DNA from: UBA7330 sp965243485
Lineage (GTDB): Bacteria; Bacteroidota; Bacteroidia; Cytophagales; Cyclobacteriaceae
Assembly: GCA_965243485.1 (NCBI GenBank)
Contig: CBDEVP010000001.1
Span: 186,001 to 250,000, forward strand
Length of the DNA: 64,000 nt
Reading direction: 5' to 3'
Shown: piece by piece, positions 1 through 9,167 of the stretch
Layout of the letters: each line of letters begins with the position of its first letter
Numbering within the stretch: position 1 is the stretch's first letter
The notes under the pieces: generated by a model
What the model saw: the letters and a program-made list of their open reading frames with translations, nothing else
Databases searched by the model: none
What the model was told of the DNA's origin: nothing
Translations under genes and position numbers: made by a program

Positions 1-1
1 A

Positions 2-1171
2 GGAGGCTATACCAACGGAATCTTCGGTAAATGGCATTTGGGAGATGATTTAGCATATCAGCCTGAAAGTCGTGGATTTGATGAGGTATTTATTCATGGT
101 GGAGGTGGCATTGGACAGGCTTATGCTGGTTCTCTAGCAGACGTACCCGGTAACCGCTATTTTGATCCGGTCATTAAATACAATGGCACCTTTGTAAAAA
201 CACAAGGTTTCTGTACGGACATATTTTTTACCCAGGCCATATCTTGGATCAAAATGAAAGCCAATGCCAATCAGCCATTTTTCGCTTTTATCGCGACGAA
301 TGCACCTCATTCACCTTACATAGCCCCTGACACCTACAAGGAGAAGTTTAAACAAAAAAATTACACGGAAGAGGCGCAGGGCTACTATGGAATGATCGAA
401 AACATTGATGATAATTTGGGGGTTCTCATGGATAAACTGGATGCCTGGGATCTGGCAGATAATACGATACTTATTTTCATGTCAGATAATGGAAAGGGAT
501 TAAGAGATAGGCAAGAAACGGATGGACTAACCTACAATGCCGGCATGAAGGGTTTGAAAGGAAGCGTAGATGAAGGAGGAACCAGAGTTCCGTTTTTTAT
601 CAGTTGGCCCAATGAATTCACCTCCGGTACAGAGGTTGATGTACTTCTAAACCACTACGACCTGCTACCAACACTGGCGGATATAGCCGGAACTGATGTA
701 TCGGAATTACCCAATTTGGATGGGCAAAGCTTCCTTCCCTATTTAAAAAATACTTCGAAGACTGCACCAGACAGGTATCGTTTCTTTCACAGAGGTAGAT
801 GGCCTCTGAATCCTGAAAATGCGAATGGTCAGGAAGGGAGTGAACACTGGATTGGAACTGTACAAAACTCCAATCCTGATAACTGGAAATACCAGAACTA
901 TGCGGTGCGAAATGAACGGTTTCGACTCGTCGATGACAAAGAATTGTATGATGTAATCAATGACCCGGGTCAGGAAAATAATATCATAGCTGAATATCCG
1001 GAAGTAATGGCTGAAATGAAAAGTGCTTATAGTGAGTGGTGGGAATCAGTCAGGCCTATGATGGTGAATGAAAATGTTCCTTTAGCAACGTACAAACCCT
1101 ATTGGGTAGATTACCAAAAACAACTGAAAGCTGGAAAGGTAGACGCCTGGAAACAGCCAGATTTGGATTAA
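2..1171 (+). CDS. Sulfatase, C-terminal part (truncated by window edge)
   Basis: The frame is open from base 2, so this is the end of a longer gene. The first visible residues include the canonical sulfatase motif GKWHLG (bases 26-43). NAPHSP, the metal-site motif MSDNGKG and the GLKGSVDEGGTRVP stretch follow in the order expected for a type I sulfatase of the alkaline-phosphatase fold. The formylglycine box (CxPSR) would lie upstream of the window, so activity cannot be judged. Such enzymes remove sulfate esters from sulfated polysaccharides in the periplasm or at the cell surface. Its neighbours are a second, decayed sulfatase and a hybrid two-component system, as is usual in algal or host glycan loci. 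The substrate cannot be read from the sequence. Confidence 0.92.
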   Translation, partial: GGYTNGIFGKWHLGDDLAYQPESRGFDEVFIHGGGGIGQAYAGSLADVPGNRYFDPVIKYNGTFVKTQGFCTDIFFTQAISWIKMKANANQPFFAFIATNAPHSPYIAPDTYKEKFKQKNYTEEAQGYYGMIENIDDNLGVLMDKLDAWDLADNTILIFMSDNGKGLRDRQETDGLTYNAGMKGLKGSVDEGGTRVPFFISWPNEFTSGTEVDVLLNHYDLLPTLADIAGTDVSELPNLDGQSFLPYLKNTSKTAPDRYRFFHRGRWPLNPENANGQEGSEHWIGTVQNSNPDNWKYQNYAVRNERFRLVDDKELYDVINDPGQENNIIAEYPEVMAEMKSAYSEWWESVRPMMVNENVPLATYKPYWVDYQKQLKAGKVDAWKQPDLD

Positions 1172-1242
1172 TTATAATGTTGGGTTACATTATTTTAGAT
1201 GAATTGAAGCACCATCGGACGCATAGTCGCAATTACTAGATC

Positions 1243-1392
1243 ATGAAAACCTTATTCCTGTTACGCCTATCCATGATGTTGCTATGTCTAGGTGGTTATT
1301 CGCCCAGGGAGAATACCTTTAAAAGACCAAACATAAAATATGTTTTAGCCGATGATCTGGGCTATGACGACGTATCTGTGTACGATGATTAG
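1243..1392 (+). pseudogene. N-terminal stub of a second sulfatase
   Basis: A 49-codon reading frame starts with a signal-peptide-like segment (MKTLFLLRLSMMLLCLGG) and then reads RPNIKYVLADDLGYDDVSVY. This is the standard sulfatase N-terminus with the paired Asp that bind the active-site metal. It stops at a TAG in 1390-1392 directly after this motif, and no sulfatase sequence follows. The rest of the gene, normally over 400 codons, is gone. A relic insertion-sequence end begins about 45 bases downstream, so an IS-associated deletion is a plausible cause. Too short to work as an enzyme. Confidence 0.8.
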
Positions 1393-1437
1393 TGCATAGC
1401 GGGTCGGGCTATTATCCATCCTCAGATTCCCCCTCAT

Positions 1438-1496
1438 AAGTAGTCAATTTAGCTATTTTTTTTAGCTTTTCCTTTGGTCTGGTAGGAAGTGTTACA
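1438..1496 (+). mobile_element. Relic terminal end of an IS3-type element
   Basis: Read on the minus strand from 1496 inward, the bases start TGTAACACTTCC, continue with GACCAAAGGAAAAG and later TAAATTGACTA. The IS3-family copy at 15,798-16,873 has TGTAATACTCCC, GACCATAGGAATAG and TAAATTGACTA at matching places in its transposase-proximal end. No transposase sequence remains beside it. It is an orphan end next to a truncated sulfatase gene. Confidence 0.65.
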
Positions 1497-1685
1497 TCGT
1501 ATAAAACTCGTTATAGCTTAATGATACGAGATTTCCACCTATAATTTGAAAAGAGGAAAGCGTTTCATTGATTCACCAATCCGAAACCATCGAAATTAGT
1601 GAGTGATCGAAGGGAAGGTTACAAAATTATGTGCTAAAAATTGTACTTAAGCGGATATAAGTTTGTAATAGTTATCATACATGTA

Positions 1686-4600
1686 ATGCGAAAATTTCTT
1701 TGTGCAACATTTATTTTCATTTCTATTGTGACTCTGGCAGCTGAATACCCGAGGAATGATGAGCATGCATTTAATGTGCGGAGTTTTCAGTTGCCAATGG
1801 AAACACAACTCCAAGCACTGGAGCAGGATAAGTATGGCTTTATTTGGATCGGGACTGAGAGCGGCCTTTGGAGGTGGGATGGGGGTAATTTCAAGCATTA
1901 TCAGAAAAACACACAGGATAGTACAGCCCTCACCAGTAACCGCGTTTCCAGTATTTATGAAGATTCGGAAGGGGTGATGTGGGTAGGTACTTATGGTGGT
2001 GGTTTGCTTCAATATATACGAGATTGTGATTGTTTCAAGCGCTATATTCATGATCCTGCGGATCCAAATAGCTTGAGCTTCAATGAGGTTAAGATCATTT
2101 TTGAGTCTAGTGGGGGAGAATTATACATTGGTACAGACGGTGGTGGATTGAACGTTTTGGAAAAGAGCACAGGTCGATTTCTTCATTATAAATATGATCC
2201 TTCAGATGAAAGCACCATCAGTCACAACAATATCCTTTCTATGACTGAAAGTCCTGATGGGAAGCTATACGTTGGCACCTGGAAAGGTTTAAATGTTTTT
2301 GATCGAGCACAAGGAACTTTTAAACGGATTTTTAATGACTATGAACCCAAGGTACAGCATCACTTTTCACTGGTTCACTATGGTGGTCAGTTGCTAAGCG
2401 CGATTCCTCCAGTGGTCAGGCTTACTGAAACTAACCAGCTAAAACCTATTGATAAAGGTTACAGTGGATTAGCTATGCAAAGCTTATCTAAACGAATTAT
2501 AGACCAGAAGGGAAGGCTTTGGTTAGCTACTCATAAGGGAATATCCATATTGAATTCTGATCTTGAGGAGGAACATCTCATTTCAATGAGTAACTTTTTT
2601 GACGAACAGGATAATAGCATTAGAAAACTAATACATGGTAAAGGAACCGGGGAAACCTGGGTGTTGGGGGATAGAGGAAAGTTTTTTTTGATAGAACAAA
2701 GCCAGCCCATTTTTAGGTCATTTCTTGTGAAGGATAGAGTTTGGAATTTTACAGCCACTCAAAATTATTTCTGGATATCTAACGGTAGTGAAGTGCAGGT
2801 ATATTCCAGAAAAGATGAGAAGAGCGTAAATACCTTGTCATTTTTAGGAAGCAACATAATAGTTGAATCTCGCGATGGGAAGACAATCTTTGTTGTTGAC
2901 GGAATTAATGTCTACCAATTTGATGAATCCGGAAAACTGATTCGAAAGGATCCATTAAACTTTGAAACGCGCCCCACATGCCTGGAGGTAACTTCGGATT
3001 CTACTCTTTGGATAGGTCGGGTTTTGGGGGCATCTCTGTATAGGCTAAATGATGGTTCAGTAACTCATTTTGACTGTGATCCGGATGATCCTGACGGAAT
3101 AGGATATTTCCATTTAGTTCAGGATATTTACCAACGATCTCCTAATGAAATATGGCTAGGAACCATTGGTTCTGGCCTGGTCAGGTACAATACTTCTACA
3201 CAAACATTTACACAATTTCAGCACCAGATAGGAGACGCCAGTACAGTAAATGGCCACTTTATTACTTCTATTAAGGAAGACTCCCATGGCAGGTTATGGA
3301 TATCCAGTTTAACAGGTCTTTGCTATCTTAATGAAGATGAAAAGACATTCACCTGGATTAATCATGACTCTTTTCGTGATGTGGCAGTTAATACTTTTCA
3401 GGAAGATCGTAATGGGATATTTTGGGTAGGGAGCAGAGATGAGGGTATTTATCGGTTAGATACGGAAACAAATGAGCTCCAATTTCTAAATAAAACAAAT
3501 GGTTTGGTTTCTAATCATATACTGGATAGCGAAAAACTACAAGATGGAAGGCTTGTATTTAGCACGGAAGATGGTCTTGTGATTTTTCAGCCAGAGGATG
3601 TTCAGCCAAGTAAAAGAAAACCCAATGTTTACCTTTCTGATCTGCTGATTAACAACGTACAGGTTAAACCAGGTTCCAGGCACCTCAATAAAAATATCCT
3701 GATGGCAGATGAAATCAGAATGGATCACACTGATTATAAGATGGAAATTGCATTTCAAGCCATTCATTATTATAAGAATGACCGCTGTCAATATGCCTAT
3801 AAGCTGGAAGGGTTTGATGAAAACTGGGTAGTATCTAAAGGTTCGAACAGGGCTACCTATACCAATATTCCCGCTGGAGACTACACCTTTAAAATAAAGG
3901 CCAGTAATGAAGATGGAATCTGGAATGAGGAGGCCAGACAAATAAATGTATCTATTGCTCCGGCATTTTGGCAATTGCCTCTTGTGAAGGGAACAGCATT
4001 TGTATTATCTGTGATTATATTGATGCTGATTTTGTGGCTAATCAAGCTTCGGGAAGAGTCAAAAGGCAAGTTTAGGTTAGAGAAAGAACGCGTAAGGCAT
4101 GCAGAGGAGATAACGCAAATGAAATTGCGCTTTTTTACCAACATATCACATGAGATTCGTACCCCTTTATCGCTGATATCTTCCCCACTGGAAAAATACA
4201 TTCGAGACCGTGTTTCACCAAAGCAAGGTGTGCTGGACATGATGTATAAAAATAGTAACCGTTTGTTGGAACTGGTAAATCAAATACTGGATTTTCAGAA
4301 GCTTGAAAGTGAGCAACACCCCTTAAAAGTCTCAAAGCAACAAAATCTTGTGTTGTTCAAAAACATTGAAGAAGCCTACTCATATTGGGCTTCAGATAAA
4401 GACATTCGATTTGAGGTATGCTTACCAGAACGGGTTCCTTCAATTTGTTTCGATGCTGACGTGCTTGAAAAAATTGTAACCAACCTGGTATCTAATGCAT
4501 TTAAGTTCACAAAAAAACAGGGAGAAATTACTTTAAAAGTTGTGATTGAAGAGGCGGTCAATGAGAATAATGAAATCGCTCATGGTTTTATGATAATTGA

Positions 4601-5618
4601 CTTGAAAGACAATGGGAGGGGGATTCCAAAAGATGTCCAGAATAAGATATTTGATCGATTTTATCAATTGGATAACGAAGAAATGGCCGCAGTGGGAAGT
4701 GGTATAGGCCTTTCGCTTGTTGCAAGCTTGGTAGCCCTGCATAAAGGAACCATAGAACTGGAAAGCGAAGAAGGTAAAGGAACGCGGTTTGAGGTTCGGA
4801 TCCCAATTGGGCTACAGGATTATAATCATCATAAAATCACCGAACAGCAGATAAATGGAAGCTCCGAAATAGCTCTTGAAAGCACTGTCGTGCTAATAAT
4901 TGAAGATCATGAAGATATCCGTGAATACCTGAGAATCGAATTAAATGATATATATGAAGTTATAGAAGCTGAAAATGGGAAGGTCGGTTTACAAAAGGCC
5001 ATGAGCGCCATTCCGGATGTGATTATATGTGATATAATGATGCCTGAAGCAAATGGTATTCAGGTAGCCAACCAATTGAAAAACAATGAACTTACGGCTC
5101 ATATCCCGATCTTATTTTTAACAGCAAAGAGTTCTGTTCATGATAAGTTAGAAGGCCTTTCTGCTGGTGCCGAAGATTACATACATAAGCCATTTAATGT
5201 TCAGGAGGTGAAATTAAAAATTCACAATCTTCTTGAGACCCGAAAGGCTTTGGTAAAGAGATATCAGATACAGAAGGAGGACAATCACAGAGCATCGAGA
5301 GAAGATTCATTCCTCTTCAATGTTAATCAGGTAATTGATCAGCACCTGGATGATACGGAATTTACCATTGAATATTTGTGTAATACCTTAGGAGTGGGGC
5401 GTTCACAATTATACCGAAAAATAATGGCTTTAACTGGGAAGTCAATCATTGAGTATATCAATAGCTACAAGCTTTCTAATGCAATGGATATGCTCCGTAC
5501 TGGTCATTATACAGTGAAGGAGGTGGCTTTTAAGGTTGGCTATAATGACAATTATTATTTTAGTCGTTCTTTTAAAAAGGAATTCGGACATCCACCATCA
5601 TTTTACCAGAAGAAATGA
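1686..5618 (+). CDS. Hybrid two-component system protein (Reg_prop sensor, histidine kinase, receiver, AraC output)
   Basis: About 1310 aa. I chose ATG 1686 over an upstream TTG at 1641 because it is followed at once by a signal peptide (MRKFLCATFIFISIVTLA). Order: two-component propeller repeats (many W-x-G-T-x-x-G-L units, about 40-650), a Y_Y_Y domain near 690-765, one membrane helix (about 768-790), a histidine kinase with H-box ISHEIRTP (His822), N-box NLVSNAFKFT and G-boxes DNGRGI and GSGIGLSL, a receiver with phosphoacceptor Asp1116 (VIICDIMMP), and a C-terminal AraC-type HTH. Known members sense glycan fragments in the periplasm and activate adjacent utilisation genes. It likely controls the nearby sulfatase genes and/or the operon starting at 5770. 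All catalytic signatures are intact. Confidence 0.95.
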   Translation: MRKFLCATFIFISIVTLAAEYPRNDEHAFNVRSFQLPMETQLQALEQDKYGFIWIGTESGLWRWDGGNFKHYQKNTQDSTALTSNRVSSIYEDSEGVMWVGTYGGGLLQYIRDCDCFKRYIHDPADPNSLSFNEVKIIFESSGGELYIGTDGGGLNVLEKSTGRFLHYKYDPSDESTISHNNILSMTESPDGKLYVGTWKGLNVFDRAQGTFKRIFNDYEPKVQHHFSLVHYGGQLLSAIPPVVRLTETNQLKPIDKGYSGLAMQSLSKRIIDQKGRLWLATHKGISILNSDLEEEHLISMSNFFDEQDNSIRKLIHGKGTGETWVLGDRGKFFLIEQSQPIFRSFLVKDRVWNFTATQNYFWISNGSEVQVYSRKDEKSVNTLSFLGSNIIVESRDGKTIFVVDGINVYQFDESGKLIRKDPLNFETRPTCLEVTSDSTLWIGRVLGASLYRLNDGSVTHFDCDPDDPDGIGYFHLVQDIYQRSPNEIWLGTIGSGLVRYNTSTQTFTQFQHQIGDASTVNGHFITSIKEDSHGRLWISSLTGLCYLNEDEKTFTWINHDSFRDVAVNTFQEDRNGIFWVGSRDEGIYRLDTETNELQFLNKTNGLVSNHILDSEKLQDGRLVFSTEDGLVIFQPEDVQPSKRKPNVYLSDLLINNVQVKPGSRHLNKNILMADEIRMDHTDYKMEIAFQAIHYYKNDRCQYAYKLEGFDENWVVSKGSNRATYTNIPAGDYTFKIKASNEDGIWNEEARQINVSIAPAFWQLPLVKGTAFVLSVIILMLILWLIKLREESKGKFRLEKERVRHAEEITQMKLRFFTNISHEIRTPLSLISSPLEKYIRDRVSPKQGVLDMMYKNSNRLLELVNQILDFQKLESEQHPLKVSKQQNLVLFKNIEEAYSYWASDKDIRFEVCLPERVPSICFDADVLEKIVTNLVSNAFKFTKKQGEITLKVVIEEAVNENNEIAHGFMIIDLKDNGRGIPKDVQNKIFDRFYQLDNEEMAAVGSGIGLSLVASLVALHKGTIELESEEGKGTRFEVRIPIGLQDYNHHKITEQQINGSSEIALESTVVLIIEDHEDIREYLRIELNDIYEVIEAENGKVGLQKAMSAIPDVIICDIMMPEANGIQVANQLKNNELTAHIPILFLTAKSSVHDKLEGLSAGAEDYIHKPFNVQEVKLKIHNLLETRKALVKRYQIQKEDNHRASREDSFLFNVNQVIDQHLDDTEFTIEYLCNTLGVGRSQLYRKIMALTGKSIIEYINSYKLSNAMDMLRTGHYTVKEVAFKVGYNDNYYFSRSFKKEFGHPPSFYQKK

Positions 5619-5769
5619 TTAGACCCCTACCGTGAAATGATTTTTAGAGATAAGTTCTAATACTGCGGAATTTTATCGTTTCACTCATTTTATCCATCAT
5701 TTTGATCAATTTATCCATCCTGTCTGATTGCCTATTATCCTTATTTGTGGATTGTAAATTCAGCACAAA

Positions 5770-6846
5770 ATGGATAACCTATCCAATAACAGAAGAGACT
5801 TTATTAAAAAGAGTGCACTAGCTGCCACTGCTCTAAGTTTGCCAACTATGGGGTTTAATTTTATTACCCGCCCCATCCTTGACGAAAAGGTTATTGGACA
5901 TGGTAAATTTAAATACAGAGTGCATAAATCGTGGGGCAATCTGGACCCCAATTCTACACCTGTTAAAAATTGCCATGAGATGGTGCAGGATAGCCAGGGT
6001 CGCTTGCTCATGATTACAGATGAGGTCAAAAACAACATCATCATTTATGATAAATCTGGTAAACTGCTTGATACCTGGGGTACGGAGTTTTCAGTTGGTC
6101 ACGGCCTCACGCTGTTTGACGAGGGAGGTGAAGATGTTTTATTTATTTGTGACCCCAGTAAAGAAAACCCACGTGTGGTCAAAACCACAATTGACGGTAA
6201 AATCGTAATGGAGTTGCCTGATCCCAGGGAGTTGGGGCTCTATAATAATGGAGACCCGTATAGACCCACTGAGTCTGCAGTAGCTCCAAATGGAGAAATT
6301 TTTTATGTCTCAGACGGATATGGCTCACAATGGATTTTGCAATTTGACAATAAAGGTGAGTTTATCCGCAAGTTTGGAGGCAAAGGTGATGCTGATTCAC
6401 AATTTAGCACAGCTCATGGAGTAACCATTGATGCTCGTGACCATAGCAACCCTACCTTATTATGCACCTCTAGAGGACACAATGCATTCAAACGATTTAC
6501 ACTTCAAGGACAATATTTATCTACAATTTTTCTTCCAGGAGCATTTGTCTGCAGAGCAGTAATAGATGACCAAAACATCTATTCGGGTGTGTGCTGGTCA
6601 AGGTTGAAATACCTAAATCAGACACCTGACTCTGGTTTTGTTACCATACTGAATCAGGATCATCATGTAATATCCAATCCCGGGGGAACCAAACCCGAAT
6701 ACAAAAAGGGAAAATTACAACTGATGATACAGGATGATCCTGTTTTTAAGCATTGTCATGATGTATGTGTGGATGAAGACAAAAACCTATATGTCTGTCA
6801 ATGGAATGCCGGGAAGTCATACCCAATAAAACTTGAACGAATATGA
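5770..6846 (+). CDS. Exported NHL-repeat / six-bladed beta-propeller protein
   Basis: 358 aa with a twin-arginine signal (NRRDFIKKSALAATALSLP). The body has repeated NHL-like units, such as ILQFDNKGEFIRKFGGKGD and the C-terminal VCVDEDKNLYVCQWNAGK, typical of 6-bladed propellers related to peptidyl-alpha-hydroxyglycine lyases. No catalytic assignment can be made from sequence alone. It is the first gene of a four-gene operon: its TGA overlaps the next ATG by four bases. The only context clue is co-occurrence with PSD1 and DUF1501 proteins, so a structural or binding role in an exported complex is as likely as an enzyme. Confidence 0.85.
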   Translation: MDNLSNNRRDFIKKSALAATALSLPTMGFNFITRPILDEKVIGHGKFKYRVHKSWGNLDPNSTPVKNCHEMVQDSQGRLLMITDEVKNNIIIYDKSGKLLDTWGTEFSVGHGLTLFDEGGEDVLFICDPSKENPRVVKTTIDGKIVMELPDPRELGLYNNGDPYRPTESAVAPNGEIFYVSDGYGSQWILQFDNKGEFIRKFGGKGDADSQFSTAHGVTIDARDHSNPTLLCTSRGHNAFKRFTLQGQYLSTIFLPGAFVCRAVIDDQNIYSGVCWSRLKYLNQTPDSGFVTILNQDHHVISNPGGTKPEYKKGKLQLMIQDDPVFKHCHDVCVDEDKNLYVCQWNAGKSYPIKLERI

Positions 6847-9161
6847 TTAAATGCGGATTAGCTTTTTTCAGCTTTTTGGTAGTAGTTATTTATTCCTGTA
6901 ATAATCAATCTGATGGAGAATTAGGGTTCGGTACATCTTCTGAACTACCGGAAGTTTTAGATTACAATTTCCACATCCGGCCAATCTTGTCAGATAAATG
7001 CTTTGCCTGTCACGGTCCGGATGCCAACACAAGAGAGGCCGGATTGCGACTGGATACTCCGGAAGGTGCATATGCCGCATTGCAGGATCAGGAAAAGAAA
7101 CATGCCATTGTTCCGGGAAAACCGGAGGAATCCGAGGTGTTCTTACGAATTACGTCAGAGGATTCAACAATGCTAATGCCACCCAAAAATGCTAACTTGA
7201 AACTAAGCTCCCGGGAGGTAAAGATATTAGAGAAATGGATCAAACAAGGCGCTGAATACAAGGAGCACTGGGCATTTGTTCCTCCCGTAACTCCCGACAT
7301 TCCGGATATCAAGTATAAGGAGTGGCCTGAAAATGAAATTGATTATTTTGTACTTAAGCAAATCGAATCCCTCGGTCTGAAGCCCAACGAAAGATCTGAT
7401 AAGGAGCGTTTGCTTCGAAGAGTTTCATTTGATTTGACAGGACTCCCTCCAAGCCTGGAAATGCAAGATGTCTTTTTGGCTGATAACTCTGAAAATGCCT
7501 ATGAACACCTGGTGGATGAATTACTCAGTAATGAGCACTATGGTGAAAAGATGGCGATTCACTGGCTGGATATTGCACGGTATGCGGATTCTCATGGCTA
7601 TCAGGATGATGGTTTTCGTACCATGTGGCCATGGAGGGATTGGGTAATCCATGCCTTCAATGAAAATTATTCATTCGATAAATTCTTAACCTGGCAATTA
7701 GCCGGAGATTTACTCCCAAACAAAAAAGTTGAAGCCATTTTGGCTACTGGTTTCAACAGAAACCATAAGATTACCCAGGAAGGTGGAGTTATTGATGAGG
7801 AATATCGAATAGAATACGTAACTGATCGTACCAATACATTTGGAAAAGCCTTTTTAGGGTTGACTTTTGAGTGTGCAAAGTGCCACGACCACAAGTATGA
7901 CCCCATTTCGCAAAAGGACTATTTCAGCACCTTTGCTTTCTTTGATAAGGTGCCCGAAAAAGGCATTTTTGGAGTAATTGGTGAGTCTTTTGCAGATCCT
8001 CCTAACATGAAAATTACTGATGAAATGGTTGAGGATATCCTCACATTTATCAATAAGAAGCCCGGGGATCCTGTAGAAGTGATGGTAATGAAAGACTCGG
8101 TCGGGATACGTACAACGCATGTTCTCGATAGAGGTAACTATGATGCTAAAGCAGAAGAAGTTACACAAAGTGTGCCAAAAGCAATCATGGAGTTTGATAC
8201 CATGAGATTTGACCAAAACAGGAAAGGACTGGCAGAATGGTTACTGAGTCCGGAAAATCCACTGACAGCACGTGTATTTGTAAATCGAATCTGGCAGGAG
8301 ATATTTGGAAAGGGAATTGTAAAAAGTACAGGCGACTTCGGAATGCAGGGTGACCTGCCAACACATCCTGAATTATTGGATTGGTTGGCTAAAGACTTCC
8401 AGAAAGATTGGGACATCAAACGTCTGGTGAAACAAATGGTCATGTCTTCGACTTACACACAATCCACCAAGGTGTCAGTAAAGAAACTAGAGATCGACCC
8501 GGAGAATAAGTACCTCTCCAGGGCTTCACGGACTCGACTCAATGCTGAGATGATACGAGATATGGTACTGGCTTCCAGTGGATTGCTCATACCAAAAATT
8601 GGTGGACCAAGTGTAAAACCGTACCAGCCGGAAGGACTATGGGCTGCTGCCACATCCGGAAGAGGTCTACTTAAGGAGTATATCCAGGACAGAGGAAATA
8701 AATTATACAGGAGAGGTATTTATACTTTTATTAAAAGGACCGTTCCGCCTCCAGTCATGCTCACATTTGATGCATCTTCACGTGATCAGTGTGAAGTAAG
8801 ACGCCTCACAACAAGTACCCCTCTGCAAGCGCTTATAATGTTAAACGATCCAACGGTACTTGAAGCTGCCCGTGTGCTTTCGGAAAACCTCAATGAAACT
8901 CAACTCACTGATGAGGAAAAAGTAATAATGGCTTTTAAGCGCATTGTATGTCGCAACCCCAAAGAAGATGAATTGGAATTACTGCATAATTACTTTGAGG
9001 AGCAGCTGGCACATTTCAATGAAAATCCGGACTTGGCCAGTGAATTTACTGACGTTGGAGATTATCCTGTCAGGGAAGGTAGAAACGAGGTACGTGTAGC
9101 TGCATTGATGCAGGTTATTCACACCATTTACAACCTAGAAGAAACAATAACAAAAAGTTGA
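6843..9161 (+). CDS. PSCyt1-DUF1549-DUF1553 lipoprotein with c-type haem motifs
   Basis: 772 aa. The N-terminus MIKCGLAFFSFLVVVIYSC gives a lipoprotein signal with lipid Cys19. A planctomycete-type cytochrome domain (PSCyt1) follows with haem motif CFACH at 53-57. Next come DUF1549 (about 150-360; ENEIDYFVLKQIE, LTGLPPS) and DUF1553 (about 460-760). A second CxxCH, CAKCH, lies inside the conserved DUF1549 segment FECAKCHDHKYDPI. The family is very common in Planctomycetes and occurs in marine Bacteroidetes beside sulfatases. Its reaction is unknown, but covalent haem implies periplasmic electron transfer. It is translationally coupled to the propeller gene upstream and lies 6 bases before the DUF1501 gene. 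Confidence 0.93.
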   Translation: MIKCGLAFFSFLVVVIYSCNNQSDGELGFGTSSELPEVLDYNFHIRPILSDKCFACHGPDANTREAGLRLDTPEGAYAALQDQEKKHAIVPGKPEESEVFLRITSEDSTMLMPPKNANLKLSSREVKILEKWIKQGAEYKEHWAFVPPVTPDIPDIKYKEWPENEIDYFVLKQIESLGLKPNERSDKERLLRRVSFDLTGLPPSLEMQDVFLADNSENAYEHLVDELLSNEHYGEKMAIHWLDIARYADSHGYQDDGFRTMWPWRDWVIHAFNENYSFDKFLTWQLAGDLLPNKKVEAILATGFNRNHKITQEGGVIDEEYRIEYVTDRTNTFGKAFLGLTFECAKCHDHKYDPISQKDYFSTFAFFDKVPEKGIFGVIGESFADPPNMKITDEMVEDILTFINKKPGDPVEVMVMKDSVGIRTTHVLDRGNYDAKAEEVTQSVPKAIMEFDTMRFDQNRKGLAEWLLSPENPLTARVFVNRIWQEIFGKGIVKSTGDFGMQGDLPTHPELLDWLAKDFQKDWDIKRLVKQMVMSSTYTQSTKVSVKKLEIDPENKYLSRASRTRLNAEMIRDMVLASSGLLIPKIGGPSVKPYQPEGLWAAATSGRGLLKEYIQDRGNKLYRRGIYTFIKRTVPPPVMLTFDASSRDQCEVRRLTTSTPLQALIMLNDPTVLEAARVLSENLNETQLTDEEKVIMAFKRIVCRNPKEDELELLHNYFEEQLAHFNENPDLASEFTDVGDYPVREGRNEVRVAALMQVIHTIYNLEETITKS

Positions 9162-9167
9162 TTTGAT

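Noticed and set aside
1641..1685. Upstream TTG start giving 15 extra residues for the hybrid two-component protein
   Set aside because: ATG 1686 starts a clean signal peptide; the extra residues would spoil it.
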